The notes under the pieces were generated by a model that saw nothing but the letters and a program-made list of their open reading frames with translations, did no database searches and was not told where the DNA came from. From positions 7,069 through 71,068 of the forward strand of contig CAYNJY010000004.1 of assembly GCA_964397755.1 (NCBI GenBank): a DNA stretch of 64,000 bases. The letters run 5' to 3'. The DNA is from CAYNJY01 sp964397755 (GTDB taxonomy: Bacteria; Patescibacteriota; Microgenomatia; UBA10105; UBA927). A program made the translations under genes and the position numbers. Numbering within the stretch: the first letter of the stretch is position 1; each line of letters opens with the position of its first letter. This document shows, piece after piece, positions 22,074 through 30,706 of the stretch.

Positions 22074-23618
22074 ATGAAAAAACACTTTGTTCGTCTTAGT
22101 GCGTTCCTCCTCACGCTTCTTGTTGCGATCGGTCTCCTTTCTCGTCCGACAATTGTTCGTGCCCAAGGCGCTCCTCCTAATTCTATTCAGAGCTGGTTTT
22201 CTCACACGGCGGCTAGCTTTATTCAAGATCTAGAAGCTGCACGCGCCGGCGGCATTGTGAAAGAAGCTGCAGACAGTTCAAGCATCATTAATCCGCAGCT
22301 TGTCCTTGCGTGCGAAATTCTCGGGTGCACCAATGATCTCACGCACCCGTTTGGGTACCAGCGGAGTCTCCTTGCGTTCGTCGACCGAACGGTTATTGCG
22401 ATGTACGCAACACCGGTTGCGAGCACCCAGCTTTTCCTCGTTGACCTTGGAAAAAGCATCGGTCTCCTCCACCCGGCATACGCGCAGGGCGTCGGGTTCT
22501 CCGGACTTGAGCCGCTCCTTCCTATATGGAAGGCGTTTCGCAATATCGCTTACATCCTCCTTGCCATCATCCTCATCGCAGTCGGCTTCATGGTGATGCT
22601 GCGGAAGAAGATCGATCCGAAAACGGTGGTCACGGTACAAAATTCCCTTCCGCGCATCGTCGTTGCCCTTATTCTCATCACCTTCTCCTACGCAATCGTC
22701 GGACTCATGATTGACCTCATGTACCTCTCCATGCTGTTTCTCATCACGATACTGGTCAACGCAAGCGGCGGGCTTCTCGGGAGTGATACTGCGGCAAAAT
22801 ACCTCGGCGGAGGATTCTGGAGTGCAGTTGGCGCGCTCTTTTCCGGAGGTATCCGCGCATTTGATGACTTTATCGCGCTTATTCCGAAGGGTGTGAGCGC
22901 AACAATTACGATTGTCCCTGGACTTCTCGCTGGCCTCTTTAGCGGAGGAAAACTGAGCGGCTTCATCACTGGCCTTGCTGCAGCACCCGCACTTTTTTTG
23001 CTTCTCATCGCCCTCGTCGTTCTCTTTGGCATAGTGCGGCTCCTGTTCATGCTCATCGACGCCTACATCCATATCATTATCGCGCTTTTGACTGCGCCTA
23101 TTCAACTTCTGTTTGATGCGATCCCGGGGGTCAACGCCTTTGGCGCGTGGTTCCGAAACCTCCTCTCCCGTCTCATCGTATTCCCGGTGACTGCCGCCAT
23201 GCTCCTCATCGGCACGATTCTCACGCGCTATGAAAAAAATCCTGTCGGTATCCCTGGATTCGGGTCACAAAGCCCGGCGCTCTGGGGTCCGCCGTTTCTG
23301 ACGAGCGATTCCGGCGTCCACGGCATGGCCGGGTTCATCGGCCTTGGCATCCTCCTTTCGATCCCGATGATTGTCGCTGGGATTCAAAAAACACTCAAGG
23401 GCGAATCGATTATTCCCGGAGGCCCCGGCGCCATCTTCGGCCCAGCCGGTGCAGCATTCGGACAGCTTCTTCAGGTCGGCTACTATGGAACATTTATTAC
23501 AAGCGCCTTCCGTCACAAGCAAGCAGAGAAGTCAGCCTACCAGCAGGTGCGCGAGGGAGCATCAAAAGGCATTGGGGTGCTCACAGGCGGCGGTGGAACG
23601 GGCGGTGGCGGACACTAA
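22074..23618 (+). CDS. VirB6/TrbL-like polytopic protein of the type IV system
   Basis: A 514-residue inner-membrane protein with a signal peptide ending IVRAQ and about seven further helices, including RNIAYILLAIILIAVGFMVM and LPRIVVALILITFSYAIVGL, then FLLLIALVVLFGIVRLLFML and APIQLLFDAIPGVNAFGAWF. This arrangement (large soluble loop, then multiple helices with an AP-L-F-A-PG-like motif) matches VirB6/TrbL proteins, which form the channel base. The C-terminus is very glycine-rich (GGGGTGGGGH). It follows the pilins and converges with the 1217-residue gene 13 nt away. Confidence 0.82.
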   Translation: MKKHFVRLSAFLLTLLVAIGLLSRPTIVRAQGAPPNSIQSWFSHTAASFIQDLEAARAGGIVKEAADSSSIINPQLVLACEILGCTNDLTHPFGYQRSLLAFVDRTVIAMYATPVASTQLFLVDLGKSIGLLHPAYAQGVGFSGLEPLLPIWKAFRNIAYILLAIILIAVGFMVMLRKKIDPKTVVTVQNSLPRIVVALILITFSYAIVGLMIDLMYLSMLFLITILVNASGGLLGSDTAAKYLGGGFWSAVGALFSGGIRAFDDFIALIPKGVSATITIVPGLLAGLFSGGKLSGFITGLAAAPALFLLLIALVVLFGIVRLLFMLIDAYIHIIIALLTAPIQLLFDAIPGVNAFGAWFRNLLSRLIVFPVTAAMLLIGTILTRYEKNPVGIPGFGSQSPALWGPPFLTSDSGVHGMAGFIGLGILLSIPMIVAGIQKTLKGESIIPGGPGAIFGPAGAAFGQLLQVGYYGTFITSAFRHKQAEKSAYQQVREGASKGIGVLTGGGGTGGGGH

Positions 23619-23631
23619 CACCATATTGACG

Positions 23632-26600
23632 TTAATGGCCGCCCTTTTTCTCTTCTTCTGCAATCGCTTTTTCCGCAGCCACCGCAATCGTCGCAGCCAC
23701 AAGGACCCACCAATATTTGCGTGCCATTGCAAGCATTCGCCAGTTGAGCGTGGTTTTGAATTCCTTCCGCAGGTCATGGGCAAGCTCAGGTTTATCCGTG
23801 AACAACCCCATGTCCTCCATGGTATTGATGACCTCTTGAATCTTAAACTCGTCCCACGCATTACCTTCAGAACCGGTGTAGCGGACTGAATACGAAATCG
23901 CCTGAGCGATCGAGTGCGGCCAGTGAGAGACCCGTTTTTCGGCGATGTTGTGCCACCTGCCATTGGTTAGTTTATTGAGAAGTTTATTGTCCTTCCAGTC
24001 CCGAGCATCAATTTCGTGGGCGTGCTTCATAAGCGTAGAAAGCCCGGGGACCCAACCAACGCTCCGCAGTGACCGGTGGCGGTTGAACTCGATGAACACC
24101 CGCGCGAGCTCCTTCATGACCGGTTCAGAAACTGGCGTGCCTACGTAGTTATTGATCGCGGCGCGAATTTTATAGAAGTGCTTAATCGTCTCTACCGGAT
24201 CATTCGGCGACATAAGACTCGCTTCTGACATAAAGGCGAGGATCCCATCCCTCGTCTCCATTTGATTGCCGATATCGCGAATCCTGCGGTGCATCGCAAT
24301 CGAACCAAGTTGGAAAAAGTTTACGTCTTTCCAGTTAAAATCTGTTAGAGACAATGTGAGGGGCAATGCTTCGTTCGCGATCGCTTCGAGTATTGATTTA
24401 TACTGGATGCCTTCGATCTTCGTATCTCTTCTTTTTGTAAGCTCTTCCTGCATGTCAACGAGTACGCCGCGGAGTGCCTCAAACCTTCCTTCAGGAACGC
24501 CTCTTGTTCGTAAAAATGGCACGATAACTGCGTCGAAATCTTCCTTTTTTGCAAGATCCATCTTCGCGAGGCTAAACCTCTTATCATCGTACAGCTTCAC
24601 CTCGGCAAGTGAAAGAGCGCCTTGAAACGACCCCCATTCTTCCTTTGTAATTCCTCGTTTTTCAAGAATCCTACCCGTATCGTCGCGAAGAAGAGAGAGG
24701 AACTTCGATGGATTCCGGCGCATCATGCGCTCGAGAATACCCATCCTTCTGCCAGGACTTTTTTCTACTAGAAACTGAATGCTAAGCGCCTGATTTTCAA
24801 GCTGGGCTCCGTCGGGAAGTTTCTGCATCTCGAGGACTTTATTCCGAACTTGCTCTGCCGCGCCTTTGTCTATCCTCCAGGCGCTCCCGTCCATTTGGCC
24901 GCCGCCTGAGAGGAATCCCGGTCCCAGAAGTTCGGTGAAGGAGATGCCGGTATTTTGCTCGGCAAACTCCATAACCTCCATGGCATAGCGCACCTCGGGA
25001 TGCTTCTCTGTTTTGAATCGCTCCTTCCACTCTTTGGTCTGGGTGACTTTAAAGCCTCTCGGCGCTTCCTGTTTCTTCGTCATTCTGAGGTTTCTCCGGA
25101 GTATTCCGCGGGCGGTTTTGCCCATCTCGCCACCGATATTAAACCTATGCGCGAATGCTTCTGGGTTAAAGATCCGAACCAAATCCTCAAACGCCGGCGC
25201 GCGCATGACGTCTTTTCCAGACGGCGCCGCAAACTCCGGGTACTCGTAGCGGGCTGGAGTAGACATGAAGGCGCTGATTGCCGCCATGCGACCGCTTCCG
25301 ATCATGGCAGTTCGTGCCGCCCAGATAGCCATCCGAACCTTCCATTCTGGAGGATCCCCGTTTTCTCCCATTACCTCCCCCTTCATTTTACCCTCTGTTT
25401 TGAGATACTCGAGCAACCGCTCTCGAACTTCGATATCAATAGGCGACAGTCCGCGGGTTGCAATGAGTTCCTTGGTGTAACTCTCGTCCAGAGTCGCCTT
25501 CCGACGGCTGTAGAGTGTGTAGAGCTTGTTTGCACGCTCGAGCTCCTCCTGCTCAATCTCAGTAAGCGTCCCTCCTTTGTTGAGTTTTTCCACAAGTGCA
25601 TCTCTGTATGCTCGTGTTTTTTCAAGAACAAGATACACCTCTGTGTAGCTGAGGACATCATCGTCCCAGAGGGAAACTCCTTCTGCCGCAAGATCCCGCT
25701 TTGCCTCAATCTCAAGCATCATTCTCTGCTCTTCGGTTGTCAGGGTGCCGTACGTGGTTTCTCCCGGCGTGGCGCCGGGAACTTCCTCTGCGTGTTTCTC
25801 TCGTAGAATCTTGAGTAAGTCCTCGCGGCTTATACGCCTCTTTTCATAGAGGGCTTTATTGGGGTTTTCTATAGCCTTTTTCCCGACTTTTTTCTCCGGT
25901 GGAGCTTTGCCGAAGAGCGGATTGTCTACCTCCTCCTTCAAAAATCGTATAGCCTCTTGGTACTTGCCTTGCCTTTCGGCAAGCGTTTCGGCAACCACGT
26001 GTTCGTAGAGGCTCGCCGCGTAGTTTGAAAATTCGTAGTTTTTATAGAGGTGGTCAAGATCAGCTCCCGTGAGGAGCGCCATTGCTTTGAGCCGGTCCTT
26101 GACGTCGCCGGGGTTGTAGAGAAGCCCTTTGACTGCGTATTCGTAGGTACCGCGACCATCCCAGTGCTTCTGGTAGAGCTCGTTGACTAGGTTGTACTCT
26201 GCGCCGTACTTCCACCGCAGGTACCGCTTAAACTCTTCAAACTTCTGCATCTGTGGCAGGTCCGGGTGCGATTGCTCCTTTCCCAACCGGTAAATTTCGT
26301 CAATGAAGTTAAAGTACCAATCTGCCTCTCCGTCCGACCCGTTTCGTATGTTTCTCACCTCATCCTCACCGAAATAATCTGAAAAAATATAATCTTCTTT
26401 TCCGATTCTCTCTGCCCGTTCGCGTTCAGCCTTCGGCGCTTGGCTGGCAATGTCGTCCCATCGGACGACGCGCTCCCCGAAGCGCTGTTTCCGACTACTT
26501 TCAAGCTGTGTCACGGAAGCATGCGCAGAAATTTCTTGGAGTATCTTGAGGCGCTTTCCTATTTCTTCCCGTACTATTGGGTCCTCGAACTGCTTCGCGC

Positions 26601-27285
26601 CGAGCTCCCGGATGCTTTGGATGTAGTGTTCAAGCTCTTTGGGATTCTGCGCTGCCTGCGCATCAAGGGTAAGCTCGCGTTTAATCTGCTGTATGCGGCC
26701 TCCGACCTCTGTGTCTTTCAATGGATCGATCTTATCGGCATACAGATTGTCAATCAGACCATCAAGACGGACTATGGGGGTGTCTAAAATTTCGTGGAAT
26801 TCTGCTCTCAGCGTCGGCTGGTGTTCTGTGATTCTACGCAGGTACCGCGCAGCTTCCCTCCCTGCGGGGCTATGAATTTTTTCGTCTTCAATAATTGCCT
26901 TGAGTTTCTCCCCGACGCGGCGTAGGTACGCGGGGTCTACAAGGCGTGCCTCGTCAGCAGAAGCCATCTCTTCAACTGCCTCAAAAACGCGGAGGTTCCT
27001 TGGCTTCTCGCCGCCTAAAATTTTTCTCGCTGCTTCTGACGAACTTTCTGCAAGTTTCTTTGTAAGTTCCTCAAGTCTATCCGCAGGGATGTCGTGTTTC
27101 TCGGTTTTTCTCTTTGGCTTCTTGGCTTCCTCTTCTCCCCCCGGAGGTTTCTCGGGCTCTTTGGGTACTTCTGCCCCGGGCACCGCGGCATCTGCCGGCG
27201 GCTTCTCCGACGGAGGACCTCCAGCTCCGCCCCCAGCTTTTCCTCCCAGTGCACCCGGTCCTTTGAGTACTTCTTCACCAGCCAT
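23632..27285 (-). CDS. Giant 1217-residue protein, unknown function
   Basis: Starts MAGEEVLKGPGALGGKAGGG, with a Pro/Gly/Lys-rich low-complexity head to about residue 60, then some 1100 mostly helical, highly charged residues without any domain I recognise. One hydrophobic helix near the C-terminus (YWWVLVAATIAVAAEKAIA) would anchor it by its tail, leaving EEEKKGGH outside or in the opposite compartment. It lies between the VirB6-like gene and nadE and faces the pilus cluster. A scaffold or effector linked to the secretion system is possible but unproven. Confidence 0.75.
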   Translation of the reverse strand: MAGEEVLKGPGALGGKAGGGAGGPPSEKPPADAAVPGAEVPKEPEKPPGGEEEAKKPKRKTEKHDIPADRLEELTKKLAESSSEAARKILGGEKPRNLRVFEAVEEMASADEARLVDPAYLRRVGEKLKAIIEDEKIHSPAGREAARYLRRITEHQPTLRAEFHEILDTPIVRLDGLIDNLYADKIDPLKDTEVGGRIQQIKRELTLDAQAAQNPKELEHYIQSIRELGAKQFEDPIVREEIGKRLKILQEISAHASVTQLESSRKQRFGERVVRWDDIASQAPKAERERAERIGKEDYIFSDYFGEDEVRNIRNGSDGEADWYFNFIDEIYRLGKEQSHPDLPQMQKFEEFKRYLRWKYGAEYNLVNELYQKHWDGRGTYEYAVKGLLYNPGDVKDRLKAMALLTGADLDHLYKNYEFSNYAASLYEHVVAETLAERQGKYQEAIRFLKEEVDNPLFGKAPPEKKVGKKAIENPNKALYEKRRISREDLLKILREKHAEEVPGATPGETTYGTLTTEEQRMMLEIEAKRDLAAEGVSLWDDDVLSYTEVYLVLEKTRAYRDALVEKLNKGGTLTEIEQEELERANKLYTLYSRRKATLDESYTKELIATRGLSPIDIEVRERLLEYLKTEGKMKGEVMGENGDPPEWKVRMAIWAARTAMIGSGRMAAISAFMSTPARYEYPEFAAPSGKDVMRAPAFEDLVRIFNPEAFAHRFNIGGEMGKTARGILRRNLRMTKKQEAPRGFKVTQTKEWKERFKTEKHPEVRYAMEVMEFAEQNTGISFTELLGPGFLSGGGQMDGSAWRIDKGAAEQVRNKVLEMQKLPDGAQLENQALSIQFLVEKSPGRRMGILERMMRRNPSKFLSLLRDDTGRILEKRGITKEEWGSFQGALSLAEVKLYDDKRFSLAKMDLAKKEDFDAVIVPFLRTRGVPEGRFEALRGVLVDMQEELTKRRDTKIEGIQYKSILEAIANEALPLTLSLTDFNWKDVNFFQLGSIAMHRRIRDIGNQMETRDGILAFMSEASLMSPNDPVETIKHFYKIRAAINNYVGTPVSEPVMKELARVFIEFNRHRSLRSVGWVPGLSTLMKHAHEIDARDWKDNKLLNKLTNGRWHNIAEKRVSHWPHSIAQAISYSVRYTGSEGNAWDEFKIQEVINTMEDMGLFTDKPELAHDLRKEFKTTLNWRMLAMARKYWWVLVAATIAVAAEKAIAEEEKKGGH

Positions 27286-27401
27286 AGAAAAATCGCGCCA
27301 CTGTGACGCTCTCCTGACTATTCTACTGCCACGAAATGCCGGGCGCAAGCACAGAATACTAGTTGTCGTCAGCCTGTATTACATCACTTTAGAATCCCCG
27401 C

Positions 27402-28178
27402 CTAGGGGAGAAATGGGAGATGGTGTTTGAAGCTGTTCTTTTTTACCCACGCTTTAACTTTCTCAACTACCCCATATGGGATTCTCTTCATGACAATCTC
27501 CTTCGTGGACTTTCTCTTATCGTAAAGAAGAAAAAGGATTTCATCGGCTTGCGCGTAGCTAAAGCCAAAGTCGCCTTCATCGGTCTGGCCCTCCCAGAGC
27601 CCGGCTGTGGGAGTCTTCTCTACAATTACTTCCGGAACACCTAGATACCGTGCCAGTTGGTACACCTGGGTTTTGTAGAGCCCTCTCAGCGGTTCTACGT
27701 CGCTTGCCTCATCGCCAAAGCGGGTGTAATAACCGAGCATATGCTCACTTTTATTCTCTGTACCGATAACCAGCGCGTGGCGCTTCTTTGCCTGATCAAA
27801 AAGGAGGGTCATCCGCACCCGGGCCATGATGTTTCCCCGCCGAACTCGATCCATCGCAGGATCGCGACTCACCATCGGGTCAACGAAAGGCGCAATGTTA
27901 ACCATAACAGCGTTTTCTACTGGAATCTCTAAAGACGTGATCACCGCCTGCGCGTCCTCCAAACCCTGTGGATTGAGGCCTTTATACGGAAGAAGCACGG
28001 GGCAGACGTTTCCCTTTCCGAGCGCACGAACGGCAAGCGCACAGGCCGTTGCCGAGTCGACGCCACCAGAGAGCGCAATCACCGCGCGAGAAAAACCCTC
28101 TTTCTCAAAAGAAGACGATAAAAAAGAAACGAGTTCGAGCATCGTTTTTTTGGTATCAACCTCCAGTAATTTCTTCAT
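27402..28178 (-). CDS. nadE: NAD+ synthetase (ammonia-dependent)
   Basis: Amidates nicotinic acid adenine dinucleotide to NAD+. The 258-residue N-type ATP pyrophosphatase has ALSGGVDSATACALAVRAL (P-loop SGGxDS), NIMARVRMTLLFDQA, GTENKSEHMLGYYTRFGDEA and EKTPTAGLWEGQTDEGDFGF. No glutaminase domain is present, so free ammonia is the likely nitrogen source. The next upstream gene on the strand is nadD, giving the last two NAD steps together. Confidence 0.95.
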   Translation of the reverse strand: MKKLLEVDTKKTMLELVSFLSSSFEKEGFSRAVIALSGGVDSATACALAVRALGKGNVCPVLLPYKGLNPQGLEDAQAVITSLEIPVENAVMVNIAPFVDPMVSRDPAMDRVRRGNIMARVRMTLLFDQAKKRHALVIGTENKSEHMLGYYTRFGDEASDVEPLRGLYKTQVYQLARYLGVPEVIVEKTPTAGLWEGQTDEGDFGFSYAQADEILFLLYDKRKSTKEIVMKRIPYGVVEKVKAWVKKNSFKHHLPFLP

Positions 28179-28196
28179 AGCTTTTCAATCTGGAAT

Positions 28197-28754
28197 TTAC
28201 GTGTAGAGTCCGTGTTTCTCGATATACGCCGCTACGTCTTTCGGCACGAACTGGTCGACGGAAAATCCCCTAGCAACGCGCTCGCGGATCTTTGTGGAGG
28301 AGATGTCGGTTGTCATAAGAAGCTCGTGGGTGAGAAGCGTCATGTTGGGGTACAGGGGCTTATTGGGATAGCCCTGCCGCGGAAACACAACGAAGGGAAG
28401 CTTCTTAACAAGCTCCTCCCAGTGGCCCCACTCATGAAATCGCGGCAGCCAGTCGCTCCCGATGACGAATCGGTATTCGTGTTCTTTCGGCAGATACGGA
28501 AGAAGGCTGATGGTACTCCCGTCAAGTTTGTGATCTATCTCGATCGTCGAGACGCGCGCGCGCGGAAGCGAAAGGAGCCTGACCATTGCTCGGCGATGGG
28601 AAGTCTCCGCGACTCCTGGTTTCGGCGGGTTCTGGCCGTAGCTTGGGAGAAACCACAGTTCGTCAGCGTCAGAGAAATCGAGAACTTGCCGTGCGATGAG
28701 GACGTGGCCCAGGTGCGGTGGGTTAAAGACCCCCCCAAAAAGAGCTAGTTTCAT
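28197..28754 (-). CDS. nadD: Nicotinate-nucleotide adenylyltransferase
   Basis: Transfers AMP from ATP to nicotinic acid mononucleotide. The 185-residue nucleotidyltransferase has the nucleotide-binding GGVFNPPHLGHVLIA (HxGH), then FVIGSDWLPRFHEWGHWEEL and the late ISSTKIRERVARG motif. A TATAAT box (28764-28769 on the minus strand) lies 10 nt before the ATG. It is 18 nt upstream of nadE and cotranscribed. Confidence 0.95.
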   Translation of the reverse strand: MKLALFGGVFNPPHLGHVLIARQVLDFSDADELWFLPSYGQNPPKPGVAETSHRRAMVRLLSLPRARVSTIEIDHKLDGSTISLLPYLPKEHEYRFVIGSDWLPRFHEWGHWEELVKKLPFVVFPRQGYPNKPLYPNMTLLTHELLMTTDISSTKIRERVARGFSVDQFVPKDVAAYIEKHGLYT

Positions 28755-28871
28755 ACGTTGCCTATTATAATTCGTGAAAAGAAAAATTGGTAGTTTTCAC
28801 GATTCTGATGCGCTTTTTTATACTTGATGCCAGCGGTATAACCTTCTACAATACTTTCTGCGGCTCTCAGT

Positions 28872-28877
28872 GTATAC
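28872..28877 (+). promoter_or_regulatory. -10 box of the PrgI operon
   Basis: TATACT with no clear -35. Predicted transcription start is near 28884, 8 nt before the first ATG of the secretion operon. Confidence 0.55.
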
Positions 28878-28891
28878 TTTGCTATCAACGA

Positions 28892-29998
28892 ATGATGAAC
28901 ACGCGACCTATGGAGCAACACCCAGTACCACAAAATGTCACAACGTTCCAGTTTCGCCTTGTTGGCGACATGACCATCAAGCAGTTTGGGTATCTTGCCG
29001 CCGGGGCGATCCTCGCATTCGTAAGTTACAAGTTGCCGCTTCCTTTATTCTTTACGTGGCCGCTGACGAGCTTCTTTACCTTTTTAGGCATTGGATTTGC
29101 CTTTGTCCCGATCGAAGAGCGACCGATGGACGTCTGGGTTTTTTCATTTCTCCGAAGTGTCTACAGTCCCACGCAGTACGTGTGGCAACCGCGGCCGGTA
29201 GCCCACGTACAGGAACCTCCGAAACCTCCGAACGGTAACGGCCGTAAACAGGCCTATCCTTCCCCTGTGTCAAAAGAAGCCTCACTGATGTCAAAGCTTT
29301 TTGATGCCTTTGGCATGCCCGCGCGTAAGCCCGAAACTTCCCCACGCGTTCTGCCGACCCAACAAAAACAGGAGGTCCCCTCGCCTGCCGAGCTTGCGGC
29401 TCTTGCCGGTCGCATATCCCAGCTTCAGCATGAGGTTGAAACAAAACATAAAACAGAAGATCGGCTCCTTGAGCTTCAATCGCAGCTCACCGCTCTGCTT
29501 GCCGACAAGAAGCGGCTTGAGGACAGACTCATGTCTCTCGGGCACGCGCAAAGCGCACAAACATCACCGTTATCAAAACCAGCCCCTACCTTACCGGTAA
29601 ACACTCCGGGTGCGACAGTCAAGGTTATTGGTCCGGCACAAGCGCCGCGTATTGGCATACCAAAACTTACAACTGTGCCAAACGTGCCTTCTGGCATCAT
29701 CAAAGACAATCAGGGGAACTTTCTCCCCGGAGTCATTGTGACAATTCGGGATGCGGAGGGGATTCCTCTTCGGGCGCTCAAGACGAATAAACTCGGACAG
29801 TTTGCAGCATCCACTCCACTCACCAACGGAACCTACACTGTAGAGGTTGAGGATCCGCGCGCTCGCTATGTCTTTGACCGCGCGCAGATACCGCTCTCTG
29901 GCGCGGTCGTGCCCGCGCTTGAAATAACAGCAATAAGCCAGAAAGAAATTTCCCGGCAAAAACTTGCACAGCAAATATTCGGCGACCAAAACATATAG
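28892..29998 (+). CDS. PrgI-family protein with C-terminal carboxypeptidase-regulatory-like domain
   Basis: PrgI/VirB3-like proteins are inner-membrane parts of type IV secretion systems. Residues 10-95 hold PQNVTTFQFRLVGDMTIKQF, two helices (GYLAAGAILAFVSY; TWPLTSFFTFLGIGFAFVP) and the PMDVWVFSFLRSVYSPTQY tail typical of PrgI. A long linker with a coiled coil (about 185-235) follows. The last ~100 residues are a beta-sandwich: GIIKDNQGNFLPGVIVTIRD, NKLGQFAASTPLTNGTYTVE. The added domain is unusual for PrgI outside candidate-phylum bacteria. ATGs at 28892 and 28910 are both possible; the former is closer to the predicted transcript start. Confidence 0.85.
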   Translation: MMNTRPMEQHPVPQNVTTFQFRLVGDMTIKQFGYLAAGAILAFVSYKLPLPLFFTWPLTSFFTFLGIGFAFVPIEERPMDVWVFSFLRSVYSPTQYVWQPRPVAHVQEPPKPPNGNGRKQAYPSPVSKEASLMSKLFDAFGMPARKPETSPRVLPTQQKQEVPSPAELAALAGRISQLQHEVETKHKTEDRLLELQSQLTALLADKKRLEDRLMSLGHAQSAQTSPLSKPAPTLPVNTPGATVKVIGPAQAPRIGIPKLTTVPNVPSGIIKDNQGNFLPGVIVTIRDAEGIPLRALKTNKLGQFAASTPLTNGTYTVEVEDPRARYVFDRAQIPLSGAVVPALEITAISQKEISRQKLAQQIFGDQNI

Positions 29999-30001
29999 CC
30001 C

Positions 30002-30691
30002 ATGACAGACCCAGTCGCTCCCATAAAAGATTCTACGCAAATGTTTACAGAAATTGAGGACGTGAAAGACGGCGTCATCCTTTTCATAGATGGTTCAGCT
30101 GCAATGATTGTGTCTGTCTCTGCGGTAAACTTTGGCCTGCTCTCAGAGAGAGAGCAGGACGCGATTATCTATGCATACGCCGGGTTTCTAAATTCCCTCT
30201 CGTTCCCAATCCAGATCCTTGTTCGCACCCAGCAGAAAGACGTCACGGCATACCTTCGCTCCCTTGAGGAGCAACAAGAACGGCAGAAAAATCCGAAGCT
30301 TGTGGGGAGTATCAAGGCGTACCGCGCTTTCATCGCAACAACCGTGAAGGAAAAAGACGTGCTTGATAAAAAATTCTACATCGTGATTCCTTTTTCTAAC
30401 CTTGAACTCGGCGCTGCGCCGTCACTTCTCTTTGGCACGACGAAGAAACGCGGCCTTCCCTACCCGAAACCGTATATCTGGGAAAAGGCAAAAACGGCTC
30501 TCTCTCCCAAGAGAGACCACGTCATTCGGATTCTCGCGCGCGTCGGGCTTCGCTCGACGGCTATGACGGACGAGCTCATCGTCCGACTCTTTTTTGGCAT
30601 ATACAACCCAGGGAGCCCAGCACCCGTCCTTCCTTTAGATACCATCCAGCCGCACAAGCTCGTGTCGGGCGCACCGACTATGCTGCCGTAG
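30002..30691 (+). CDS. TraC-N-like type IV secretion protein
   Basis: A 229-residue protein beginning MTDPVAPIKDSTQMFTEIED, with FIDGSAAMIVSVSAVNFGLL and NSLSFPIQILVRTQQKDVTA, then a YIVIPF strand. This matches the N-terminal domain of TraC/VirB4 ATPases, here encoded as its own gene directly before the ATPase. It has no nucleotide-binding motif. Spacing of 3 nt and 15 nt to its neighbours shows one operon. Confidence 0.85.
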   Translation: MTDPVAPIKDSTQMFTEIEDVKDGVILFIDGSAAMIVSVSAVNFGLLSEREQDAIIYAYAGFLNSLSFPIQILVRTQQKDVTAYLRSLEEQQERQKNPKLVGSIKAYRAFIATTVKEKDVLDKKFYIVIPFSNLELGAAPSLLFGTTKKRGLPYPKPYIWEKAKTALSPKRDHVIRILARVGLRSTAMTDELIVRLFFGIYNPGSPAPVLPLDTIQPHKLVSGAPTMLP

Positions 30692-30706
30692 AAGAACGCC
30701 CTGCCT

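Noticed and set aside
22278..23105. Long minus-strand frame opposite the VirB6-like gene
   Set aside because: Highly charged, cysteine-scattered translation typical of an antisense shadow of a hydrophobic gene.
24955..25806. Long open frame on the plus strand (283 codons)
   Set aside because: It lies wholly antisense to the 1217-residue gene, has no start signal and no recognisable protein pattern.
28197..28754. Alternative reading of nadD as pantetheine-phosphate adenylyltransferase
   Set aside because: The ISSTKIRERV end and SDWLPRFHEW segment fit NadD, and nadE is adjacent.
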